Below, in pieces: positions 16,728 to 27,447 of a stretch of DNA of 64,000 bases. A model generated the notes under the pieces. It saw nothing but the letters and a program-made list of their open reading frames with translations. It was not told where the DNA came from and made no database searches. The stretch's first letter is position 1. Every line of letters begins with the position of its first letter. This stretch comes from Moringa oleifera (lineage: Eukaryota > Streptophyta > Magnoliopsida > Brassicales > Moringaceae): contig JAJFZO010000476.1 in assembly GCA_021397835.1 (NCBI GenBank), positions 682,001 to 746,000 on the forward strand, in the 5' to 3' direction. The translations under genes were made by a program, and so were the position numbers.

Positions 16728-17779
16728 AAACCCACGTGTTCAGGTTTTACCTCTTGGGTGAGGCTGGGACTTCTTGTAAGTGAGTTCAATTTGAGCCTTA
16801 AAAATGGAACAACTGTTTTATGGTATGATGTCGTTTAACTAAACCCCGCTTCGAGGGAAAATTCCATGCTTCTCTAATCTGCATCACGACAACCTATTTT
16901 CGAACCAGATTTTCAGATGGCCAGTCTGAGTCACTGGTCTCTCCTGTTCTTTTAACATATAATAAATGGAAGTCCGGCCGGCGTAAGGTTTTTAACCATC
17001 TTTACAAGATCGCAGACATTCCCGTTTGGGGCAAGCACGAACCTAACATCATTGTGAGTCAATTATGTGACATTTTGCGACAGTCAGTGGATCTCATCAG
17101 GAAATTCCGATTGGAATTTTTGCTCACACATACAGTTTTATTTTAGAATCCTCTTTGCTGTGGAGTTAGAAAGACAGCTGGGGACTTCCAATAATCAAGG
17201 AGGCACTGAGGATAAGGAAGATAAGAATGACATGCAGATGCTCCTTGGAGGCAGACTAATGGAAGGGGAACTTGAACAAGGCATAATAGGACAGCCACTA
17301 GTTGCTGTTCTATGAAATTGTGAAGAGGTATGGACTAAGATTGCCAGAGATTATCCAAATGTGCCCGATTTTGTTTTATGGTTCTCCTTCAGAAGACTTC
17401 AATGAGTGCAGATGGGCTTAACTGTCACGTTTTGATCAATTTTCTCTTGGGATTAGTTTTTCGTCTTTAGTTTTGAGAATCGTAAACTTCATCATCTCCT
17501 CTTCCCTTGCTTCTTATTCTATGCTTGGGTTGTGTCTACAAGATGGGTGGACAGTTGCTCATAAAATCTTACCATTTTCTCATCACTTGAATTCATGCAA
17601 ATACCTTCAAGAAATCACTCAAAAAATGTCATTCAATTTGAATTTCAGTTACCTACAACTCTGCAGGCCTTTGTCTCTGCCATTCAAAACACTGAATCAA
17701 TAATTCCCATTCTACTATGATCTAAGATCTCTGCAAGGTGAAACAATTAAGAACACAGAGAGCGAGAAAGAGAACTGCA
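16728..17779. other. Intergenic region with coding-like fragments of unknown origin
   Basis: An open frame on the plus strand up to about 17053 includes GRRKVFNHLYKIADIPVWGK and ends at a good donor-like ATTGTGAGT. A second acidic frame runs from about 17147 to a TGA at 17315 and includes LERQLGTSNNQGGTEDKEDK. The two do not join in phase by the obvious GT-AG pair, and neither has a convincing start. I do not recognise a family. It could be a decayed gene or chance. Confidence 0.3.
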
Positions 17780-19774
17780 TTACCAGAAGTCCCTGCATGA
17801 ACAAAATCCATTCTTAAAATGGTGAAAGCAATTCGGATCCTTTATTATGATTTCTCGATCTACCATCTTAGATATGAACTTCGCAGAATCATGACAACTG
17901 TGACACACCCGCAGGTTCTTGGTGACACGAATTGTTTCCCCTGCTTGTGTACTGATGAGCCCAAACGAAATTGCCAACATTTCACTGTGTCCAATCTGGA
18001 TGCACTCCCGCTCCTCATCCACATCATGAAGGCCAAAAACTGAAATAGGATCATGTCCTTCTTCTTCCATTTTCTTGCTCAAGTGCCCTAACTCCCAATA
18101 TATTCCCTCAGATCTTGGGTGGGAAACATCCCCCGTCCCAAACACATGAACTTTGTTTTTGAACTCTATCCAACTATAAGCTTTCCGAGGTTTCAAACCC
18201 ATGTCTTTTATCGTTTGTTTAACTTCATCAACCATGTCCCATTTTGCATTGTCAGCATACCAATTTGCCAGTGCCACATAGTTGTCAGCATTAAGAGGCT
18301 CCAAATTGCAAAGCTGCTCGATGACCCGTTTACCAATTTTAACTTCTTGGTGGATCCTGCACCCACCAAGTAGCGCTTTGAGAATCTCTGCCTGTCTTTC
18401 AATATGATACTCCTCCATGAAGATCCTTGCTTCATCGAAGAGTCCAGCGCGAGCCAGAACAGCAACCATTAGAGCACAGTCTGCGACTTTGGGTTCCTTG
18501 ATGCGGTTGAAGTAAAACTTTCCTTTGGCAACCATGCCTGCAGTACTACAAGCATGGAGGACAGCAGCATGTGTTAATCGATCTATTTCTATGCTCCTCT
18601 CTTCCTCCATTTTGCGGAATAAATCTACTGCTAGCTCCCCTTGTCCATGCAAGCTATAGCCCATTATTATTACCGTCCATGAGACAGCATCTCTCACCTT
18701 CATCCCTGCAAAAACCTTTGAAGCTGATTCTATGAAGCCTGATTTGACATACATGTCCATTACAGCATTTTGGACTGTGATGTTGAAATTAATTCCATTC
18801 CTAATCAAATATGCATGAATCTCTTTTCCATGCTTATGGGCCGCCATCCTAGCACAAGCTGGGAGAACACTGGAAACTGAGAGCGAGTCCGGTCTTATGC
18901 CATCTCCATTCATTTGCCGAAACATTTTCAAACCATCGTTAAACCTCCCCTTCCTCACATACCCACGAATCATTTCAGTCCATGAAATAACATCCTTAGA
19001 TGGCATTCGCTCAAAAACCGCCCGAGCTTCTTCAATTCGGCCACAATCAATATACATTTTGGAGAGCGAATTGCTCACCAGAACGTCAGACTCGAATCCA
19101 CATTTTTTGGCAATCTCATGAATCCTTCTCCCTTCTTGCAGTGATTTTAACATGGCACAGGCTCCAATTGCTGTTGCCAATGCCACTGGGTCAACTTGAG
19201 CATGCAAGTCCACCATCTGGTTGAATAATTCAATAGCTGATCTTGGTTTGTTCTCCATTAAGTAAAGCTTAGCCAGCATAGTCCAAGAAACAGAATTCTT
19301 GGTAGTGGTTTTATCGAAAAGCCATTTAGCGGTATCAACACTGTCCAGACGGCCATACATATCTATCAAAGCAGAAATTACGTAACCATCGAAGGAGAAT
19401 CCAAGCTTGAAAGCGTGGCAATGAAGCTGCCTGGCAAAGGATAAGTTACGCGAGAGGCGGCAAGCGGTTAGGACACGGGGGAGAGTGTGCTTATCAGGAC
19501 GAACCCCACGTATCAGCATTTGATGGTAAACAGACGCAACGGCGAGAGGATCTTTATTGGTGAGATGCGTTTGGATGAGATTGTTCCACGCAAAGGTATC
19601 TGAGACAGGAATTTCGTCGAACACTTGATGGGTCGACGCCAGTTCTGTACTTCTCTGAGCGACACTAACCGAGCATGTCTGAAGATGAGAAGATTGCTTC
19701 CTGGGGTGGGTTCTAATGACGGGGTTATCAGTTTTAAAGATACCTTGAGTCTGTGTGAAGGACAGTGCATCCAT
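17780..19774 (-). CDS. Pentatricopeptide repeat protein, PLS class with E and DYW domains
   Basis: An intronless frame of 664 residues. Tandem PPR motifs fill about residues 45-480, visible as repeated units such as DTFAWNNLIQTHL, KDVISWTEMIRGYVRKGRF and RDAVSWTVIIMGYSLHGQG. The E/E+ region follows (about 480-570), then a DYW cytidine deaminase-like domain. The deaminase motif HSEMLA is at 596-601. Zinc ligands are Cys624 and Cys627, with the terminal CSCRDFW at 658-664. Such proteins enter mitochondria or plastids and edit specific cytidines in RNA, and the N-terminus is Ser/Thr/Arg-rich, fitting a transit peptide. Two positions differ from the commonest pattern: CHSCH in place of CxDCH, and DFW in place of DYW. 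The catalytic Glu598 is present. The RNA target cannot be read here. Confidence 0.95.
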   Translation of the reverse strand: MDALSFTQTQGIFKTDNPVIRTHPRKQSSHLQTCSVSVAQRSTELASTHQVFDEIPVSDTFAWNNLIQTHLTNKDPLAVASVYHQMLIRGVRPDKHTLPRVLTACRLSRNLSFARQLHCHAFKLGFSFDGYVISALIDMYGRLDSVDTAKWLFDKTTTKNSVSWTMLAKLYLMENKPRSAIELFNQMVDLHAQVDPVALATAIGACAMLKSLQEGRRIHEIAKKCGFESDVLVSNSLSKMYIDCGRIEEARAVFERMPSKDVISWTEMIRGYVRKGRFNDGLKMFRQMNGDGIRPDSLSVSSVLPACARMAAHKHGKEIHAYLIRNGINFNITVQNAVMDMYVKSGFIESASKVFAGMKVRDAVSWTVIIMGYSLHGQGELAVDLFRKMEEERSIEIDRLTHAAVLHACSTAGMVAKGKFYFNRIKEPKVADCALMVAVLARAGLFDEARIFMEEYHIERQAEILKALLGGCRIHQEVKIGKRVIEQLCNLEPLNADNYVALANWYADNAKWDMVDEVKQTIKDMGLKPRKAYSWIEFKNKVHVFGTGDVSHPRSEGIYWELGHLSKKMEEEGHDPISVFGLHDVDEERECIQIGHSEMLAISFGLISTQAGETIRVTKNLRVCHSCHDSAKFISKMVDREIIIKDPNCFHHFKNGFCSCRDFW

Positions 19775-22700
19775 TTCTATCCTCAGCTGCTGCTTGACTG
19801 GTCTCGCTGGTGATCTACAACTTGGTAATTGAAGGAAGAACAGGGATCCAAGTACACATTATGGAGAAAACAGCAGCTAGATGAGCATAATTGGGATCTT
19901 AATTTTCCCAAGTCGTCGACTTCATAGCTTCAGGCGGTTGACCAGCTCCACCGGATAGTTGCTTGCATCATAGATGTTTCCGTGACCAGAGCCGGCCTGC
20001 TAATGCAAGCTATCCTAAGCCAAGGAAGCTCAAGTTGTGCTGGTGAAGCCTCTAAGGAGAAACCACCATACAAACTACTCTGTTTCCTTAGTCAAGTTCT
20101 CGGCCCAAAGCGAAAACGGGCCACCGCTTCAAATGTTTGGTTGAATGGGGTTATTAAACTAAATATTTTTTCCATGTTGATTATCAATAAAAATGGGATA
20201 AATATAAAAAAATAAAAAACTTTAAAATATATACCTTTTTAATTTGAACTTAAAGTACCGATTAATGCAATTATAGTGTTTTAATTTTTTTAATTTTAAT
20301 TTCGATTCAAACGATTATAAAAAATTAACAATATTTTTATTATTAAAATGAATTAAATAAATTATCATTTTTTAATTTATTTAAAAATTTAAATAATTTT
20401 TTATTTACAAATTATTTTTTATAAAATTTTAACAATATAAAATATTATATATATATATATATATTCAATATTGGCTTTTTATATGATAACTTGAAAATTT
20501 TTTAATAATTAAAAATCAAAATTTGTTGTAGAATTTTTTTAAATTTAAATTAAATAAAACTAATCAAAATTAATATTTAAAAGAAATAAAAGTAATTTAA
20601 GATTTTTTGATATTTACCTATAGAAAATATTGTTGGGTTTCATCTTGACTTTTCTGTTACCTAACACTCACTTAGATTATTAACTTATCCTAATTAGTTA
20701 ATCAAAGTTGGATGATGGAGCCTTTCAAATTATATATATATATATAAATGGAAAGGATTTAAGGCCGATTTTATATTTCTTTTTTGGTTTCCTTTGTAAA
20801 CGTTAATTTCAAAACTTACCCTTTTTATAATCCTAATTACTAGAATTAGCAACTATTGACATACCAAATCTAAGCTTATAATAAGACCGAAGAATTAAAT
20901 TGATTGATCCCTACCCTCAAATTCTAAGCACCTAATAATTCTTCCGAGACCAAATTAGGTGATAGGCGCTATTAAATAATGTAGTCAATTTTTTGGGTTT
21001 GATGAATTTTCCAATAATACAGCTACAAAAATTCAATGCCCTACCACGTGGGGCTGTTAGTCAAGTGTATTACTTGTTAATAGGACCCTAAAACTAAAAT
21101 CATTGGACTTATGATTAATTTTGTCAAGATCACTCTCATCTCAATTATAAAAATAAACTTTCAAAGTCCCTAATTGACACCCCACCCCCCCCCCCCCCCC
21201 CCAAAAAAAAAATACTAACATTTACATATTAAAAAATTAGATTAAATTCATCATATTTTAAGATTATTTTTATAAATAATTATACATTAGTTAACAATGT
21301 AATTTCAAATTTTTATTTAGTAATAACATGTATCTAAGTTAATAAATTCTATATTTTAAATGTTTGAGTATTTATATACGAATACATTAATTATTTAATT
21401 GAAATTTTAGAATTCAAACTTGTATTGAATTTATAATCCTTACAATATCATTTCAAACTTTATTTTAATGATAATTCCAATTTCAAAATTGAAAATGCCT
21501 GTATATCAATAACTTACTTTTGAAATTTAATTTTAAAATGAACTTAAGATTTAAAAATTTAAGTTGATAATTTTTTCCCAATTTTTAAATATATGTATAT
21601 GTAAATATAATAATTATTTGATTTATGATTTAAAAAATTAAAACGTATCCTAATATTACTACTGTCATAGAAATAGTTTCAAACTTTAATCTAATGATAA
21701 ATCTAATCTTAAGATTATTTTCCTTTAAATAGATAGCAGTTTGTAATTTAATTAAGTTAAAAACTTATCAATTTAATATTAAAATTTTGATCATTGTATA
21801 TAAATAAACACTTAATTTCTTAGAGAATTAATTTTTTATTCTTCAATTAAAAAAATATTCAAGTTTTTTATTAAAATTACTTTAGATATTAATTTTTATT
21901 ATATTCTAAAAATTAAAAACTAATTTTTTTCAAAAGTCATAAGTTCCTTACAGTTAATAAGCGGGTTTAAGAGCCTCTTTGATTTTGTTGTGATTTTTTT
22001 TTTTGAAAACTGTTTGTAAAAATAATTTTTAAGAATTATTTATGAAAAAAAGAGAAAATATGTTTGATAATATTATTTTAAAAAATAATTTATTGGATTT
22101 TATTAAAATAATTGATGATTACAATAATATCATTAATAAAAATTTGTTGTTCGTATTTTTAATTATTTAAAAGATTAAAAAATAAAAACAATATTAATGA
22201 AAATATTAATTTTTGATGTTTGGAAACAGAATTCTACCCACTGCTTTTTTTTTTTTTTAAATGTCTAGTCAACTTTTCTTCTCTTTTTTTTTTTTTTTAA
22301 ATAGAACTTTATTTTTGTTCATATTTTCAATTTAAAAAATTGTATCAGGAAGCAAACTATAGTACATTGAAATAATTCGATAAAACACATTAATTTTTAA
22401 TGATTATAATTTTACTTTTTATATCATAATAAATAAATTTCTAATTTTTAAAAATATATATTAAACTATATCTTATGCATTACATAAAATTTAAACTACG
22501 ATTATATAAAACCCAAAAACATAAATCCAAACACATTTAATTCAATGAGGATAAGCTCTTGTTCAAAATAAACAATTTTTTTCCATATACATGTAACAAA
22601 ATAAAATTAAAATATTGACAATTGTGTATTTTAGAAAATTAAGCTCAATACATTTTTACTATTATCACATAACACAAATTAAAAGAATAATCGTCATTAA

Positions 22701-24142
22701 CTATATTTAAAACCATGTATACGGTTGGTGAATTCTTAAAAAAAAAAAAAAGAAAAGGAAAATCCATGTTTAACTATTATACTGATATGTGCCGTCTTCA
22801 CCCACTCACTTTTTTGTAATCTTTATTCTATTTTTGATATATTCAATTTTTTACAACTTTAATAGTCAAATAAAAGATTAAGTATCAGTTTTATATAATT
22901 TTTTATTGATAATTTCAACATTTAAAAGTGTTGTTATTACTTAATCAACAAATAAAGAGACAATTTCTCTATTTCATTCCGCTGACATTTCCATTTTCAG
23001 TATAGTCTTTACCATAGGTTAAACAGTCATTTTTTAAAATTACTTTGGCCAAGTATTTCTTAAAGTGCTCTCGGGGCTCTAGGACTCCAAATAACAGTTA
23101 AAAAAAAATAAAATTATTGAGGGTGAAGATAAAAATTATGACGCAGAAAGGGTGCATGAATGCAAGGGCAGACAGGATAGGCTCTGTTGCAGCACGTGCA
23201 GGAGAAATTGACTGGCTCACTCCGGGTCAGAGTTAGGCCTTGGCAAGCGGCACCGGCGCGGTGACGGCGCACGTTAAGCAAGCTAGACGGGCCCAGCTCC
23301 CACACAATATGCCAAAAATATGGCTACGTACCACTGCTGACTTTCTTTGACTGCTACGTTGTCGTTTTCCCAACTAGGCCCCCTCTTTCTCGGTGGTAGT
23401 ACTACTGCACTAAAGCAAAAATGCGCCCAGTCTTACTTCGTCCAAGATCCAGACGGTCCAACACTGCCTACCCAAACTAAGAAACTCAAAGCTTTATAAT
23501 AATTAAAAAACAAATTAAAAATACTCCTCCTCGTCCATATCCACTTCTCTTACATACGTATCATGCATGCATATACAGTCAATTTGGCATCCATGGATTA
23601 GCTGTAACACATTGACCAGTTCTTTCTTTGGCCAGCTCAGGGGATCAAACTTGCCTACCTCATTAATATTAATAATTTGTTCTTTGGGCTTCATACACGA
23701 AGATTATTCTACATTAAATAAGCACAAACTCATCCTTTGATCTGATATTTCTATTAAACTACGATCAGCTGGTTGGAAATGGGTATCCTAATATCATACA
23801 GGAATTATTTCTCAATCTGGACTCCTCATGAGTATGTTACTTACAGCATTAATCGCTGTCTCCATTACTTTTTGATATGTTACCAACACCTTGTAACATT
23901 CAACAATTTCAAATCTCATATAGAATCACCATTTTGATTAAGTTGATTTAACACTGGACTAACTGAGGGATTTTGCAAAGAATTAAAACGCAGAAGAAAA
24001 GTATAAGGAAAACCTGTCCGAATCATCATTTCTGTATCTCACTAAGTTGACTGCTACAGTATTCATTTCTCTTTTACAAACTGCATCAGGTTCTACACAA
24101 CCTGCAAATCAGAAATGGAAGCAAAAGCTAAGCTCTTCGGTC
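19775..24142. other. Long AT-rich gene-free spacer
   Basis: From 20160 to about 23050 the sequence is overwhelmingly A and T with many homopolymer runs. I found no transposase, reverse transcriptase or other domain. A GC-richer patch lies at about 23150-23310 and a more balanced region at 23320-24140, probably the 3' flank of the PADRE gene. The 19775-20160 part is the PPR gene leader and promoter. Confidence 0.7.
21185..21212. repeat. Poly-C tract of 18 joined to poly-A of 10
   Basis: Eighteen consecutive C residues (21185-21202) followed by ten A residues, inside otherwise AT-rich DNA. Such C runs are rare in plant spacers and are prone to sequencing error in length. Confidence 0.9.
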
Positions 24143-24922
24143 CTATGTCTGTGTCTGTGTGTGTGAGTACCATCCTTTTCTTGCTCTAAATCTAATGATC
24201 TTGGATTTTGATGGAGTTTCTGTACTGGCGACATGACGATTCATCTCGTGATCTGATGATCTCTGACTTCTTTGATTGCATTTCGCCTGAGATTTCTTCC
24301 TTCTCTTCATTCCAAAAGAAGAAAGTTTTCTTTTCTTCTCGCTCTCCCGTATAGTCTCCAGCTTGGGTTTCCATTGGCGTGGCCCGACAAGCTGTGTGTA
24401 ATCCTTCTGCAACTGAGCAGTGGTGCATACTCTACTCTTGGGCTTACTGGAGCTCTCTTCCTCATCTGATACGATTTTTCCTTCTTCCATCAGCTGCGAT
24501 ATGAACTCGTCAGAGACCCGTATTCTCAAGCACCCAGATGGGGTCCTGTGGATGTGGAATGGCTGGCAAGTGGCTGCCTTTTTTACAAGGGCATTCCTTG
24601 ATTCTCCAGACGATGAAGATTGGGAAGAGGCAATCAAGGAGGCTACAGTGACGAAGGATAGAACTGATTGGAAGAAATGCTTGGGGAGGAGAAAGTACTT
24701 GTGGCCAAGCTGAAGCTTGTCGTCTTCAGAGAGCGCCGGAATCTTCTGTCCGATGTAAAAGGAATCGGAGCGGCAGACCATGTGCTTGGGGAATTCCATC
24801 ATGAGCTCGGAGACGTGGACGGGGCGGTCATAGATCTTGACAAAACCATCGGTTTTGATGAGCTTGATTGTCCCTGCCGGTGGCTCTGGCTGAATATGTA
24901 AGCATGACAAGTGGTTTCCCAT
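24143..24922 (-). CDS. PADRE (DUF4228) domain protein
   Basis: An intronless gene of 259 residues. I chose the ATG at 24922 over the upstream one at 24973 because it gives MGNHLSCL, the N-myristoylation-type start with a nearby Cys that marks this family. The domain follows: GTIKLIKTDGFVKIYDRPVH, VSELMMEFPKHMVC and LQLGHKYFLLP. Downstream are a Ser-rich segment, FHIHRTPSGCLRIRVSDEFI and a very basic C-terminus (KKRKLSSFGMKRRKKSQAK). The PADRE name reflects induction by pathogens and abiotic stress in Arabidopsis; the molecular function is unknown. Membrane attachment by acylation is inferred from the start sequence. The basic tail could be a nuclear signal, which would be an odd combination. 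Confidence 0.88.
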   Translation of the reverse strand: MGNHLSCLHIQPEPPAGTIKLIKTDGFVKIYDRPVHVSELMMEFPKHMVCRSDSFYIGQKIPALSEDDKLQLGHKYFLLPKHFFQSVLSFVTVASLIASSQSSSSGESRNALVKKAATCQPFHIHRTPSGCLRIRVSDEFISQLMEEGKIVSDEEESSSKPKSRVCTTAQLQKDYTQLVGPRQWKPKLETIRESEKKRKLSSFGMKRRKKSQAKCNQRSQRSSDHEMNRHVASTETPSKSKIIRFRARKGWYSHTQTQT

Positions 24923-27447
24923 CATTTGAAAGCACCATGGGATCGTCTGTAAACTCAAAAGTTTGAGACCCATGCCTCATATATATGAATATATCTGTAC
25001 GGAGAAATGTATACAGAAAAGAAAGGGAAACCCAGAGCCTCCCTATTCTTGATTATTGTAGTAGGTTGTCATGAGAAGGGAAAGATCGATTTCAATGTAT
25101 GCAGTGATTTGTGGCGGAGGAAGGAGGGAGTTGGGCGTGCGAGTCTGGGAGATGAGATTGAGGTAGCAGGAGTAGATGGAGGTTTGGTTAGGGGCAAAGT
25201 ATATATGGGACAAGGGATACGTGTGGAGAAGTGAAGCAGGATTTTTATTAGTAGTGTTTCAACCGAAGGAGTAGTAAAAAAAGAGACTTGCTTTTCTTTT
25301 TCTTTTCTTTTCTTTTCTATTCTAGAGAGAGAGAGAGAGAGAGGGAGGTTAGCTTTTTCTTTTTCTGGCACGTACTGATACAGCATGTGCTTTTGTTTTT
25401 GTTTGATGGGTTTCTCTGTCTTTCTTTTAAACCGAAAACAAAAAGAAAGAAAAACAAAAGTTTGAAGCTGTCGTCATGTTTGACTGAAGCTTTCCAATCA
25501 CTTTCTCCTGCGCTAATTTGGTCCACAAAGAATTTTTGAATGAGAAGGCCCTCGCCTTTACCATGCTGACCAGACCCCCACCCCCACCGCTGCATGTATA
25601 CATACAGTGACGGTGGGCCGACCTCGCCTTGCTTAATTGCCTGCCTCTTGGATCGTGGTCGTCTTCTTCTTCTTCTTCTTCTTCTTCTTCTCCTTCTTCG
25701 TGTTGTAAGATCATGTACAGGATCAGATAGTGGTGGGACACAGTACGTGATGATGAGAAGCCAGCCTGTGGGGTACAGATCCTGTGTTAGAGTCTGAAAT
25801 ACCACAGATTTACCCACAGATTAACAGCTTCCACTTGGACAGGCATCAAACATTGTTAACTCTATTTAATCTTAAGCACATCCAGCGTCATCCACGGACG
25901 TATATCTAAGTCCAGTTTATATAATTTGAAGTTTCTTTTTGTCAATTGAGAAACGTTTCCTTAATTTTTCCCTTTTAATTGGCCGCTTCTTGTCCCATGT
26001 CCAGTGTCAGACTAAAATCGAACTCCTACAGAAAAAGAGGTTAATTAATGCAGAGACAAAAGAATATCTCTGTTTTTGTATCCATTTCTTTGGCTTTGTT
26101 TGCATGATGGTCCAAGGAAAGGGTGACAGTATCAGACGCTTCCCATATATATACTACAATAAAAATATGAGGGAGTTTCTTCTTTATTTTGTGGAGTAGA
26201 TTTTGAAAGACCAAATCAAACAAATATCTTATTGTATCAATGCTTTCTTAATTAATCTTTTCATAAATTATAGATGCAGTTAATGTCTGTGGATCAAGGA
26301 GGTGGGCATATGGTACTCTTTCAGAGACGAGGAACATTGATATCCCTGCCGTATCAACCACTCTTCACGAATTAAGTTTACGTACGACAAGGATTTGTGC
26401 CTCTAGTTGACACTTGAGAATACCAAGATATATATTACTTCGTTTTTGGTTATTACCATCAGACTGATGCTTGTTTAATTAAAGCTTGGAAATCTTAAAA
26501 TGTTGACCCAACGGGTTCCAAGACGTGGATTCGCCCGCAAATTTTGATTCATCGTTAAAACATATGGTGGACAATACTTACGTGTATCATTGAGTGCAAC
26601 CTTTGTACTGTACTAGGAGTGCCAAGTTGTTTGCTGTGTCCGATTTGTCAAATTTGGCGTCTCAGACTCAGTATCTACGCCCGTACAACCCAACATCCCT
26701 CTTCTAGATGGCCAATCTTCATAGGAATGAGTCGGTCATCTACTCGATCTTTGACCAACCACCACCGCACGCACGTGTTCCTCTTTCAAAAGTTTTTTTT
26801 TTTAGGTACTTTGCAGTTAACTCGAATGTCTGCCATGCCCATCTATCACTGTCATGCCATTCGTTGTTTCAATTGCAAGTTAACCACAGGCTTCTCTTCA
26901 CTTACCATGCTGGAGTAGATGATAACTTCACTTCCCCTCTTATATGCTAAATTGTAACTCAAAAGGCTTTCTCCTATTTTATACTTTTGATTATCAGATT
27001 TGTTCCCTTAGAATAAACAATTTCATGGTAATACGAATGGAACCAAACTCTACCTGTAAAACCAAACTGGTATTAGATGTTGCAGAAGACAGCTTATTAT
27101 TGCAGCTGGACGTGATGATCAGGTTTTGATGGCATTATTGCAGTAGCAACCTATTTGCTTACATAATGACGCGGTTCATCATGCTGATGCCAGCGTTGAA
27201 ATAGGAGCGCAAGCTCGACGTGAACACTGGGCCACCAAATTCGTAGCCCATATCTTCTGAACGATCTCGTTATCATGACAGCAATGCAGCCCATGGAGGC
27301 AGATTGGCCTATATTAACAAATGGGCTGCGAATTTGGGCGTCTGTTTCAGAACCCAGAGATCTTATTTTCAGTCTTCCTTCCGACTTTATAGGTTTGTTA
27401 GCTGCAACGGGTCGATCAGGTTGCGAAGGTGACAAGCGCAGTTGAAC
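24923..27447. other. Divergent intergenic region between PADRE and TVP38-like genes
   Basis: Holds the promoters of two diverging genes. A TATA-like run on the minus strand lies near 24978-24990. CT, TTC and GA tracts lie at 25289-25343 and 25662-25699. Several long frames here are simple-sequence products. A short protein-like minus-strand frame at 27159-27251 is discussed under findings. No gene is supported. Confidence 0.65.
25662..25699. repeat. (TTC)n trinucleotide repeat
   Basis: A TCT/TTC run with one interruption near its end. It creates artificial poly-Arg and poly-Leu frames on both strands that should not be read as proteins. Confidence 0.9.

Noticed and set aside
25317..25817. 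A 166-residue minus-strand frame with a long poly-Arg run
   Set aside because: The poly-Arg comes from the TTC/GAA repeat and the rest has no domain; it lies in the divergent promoter region.
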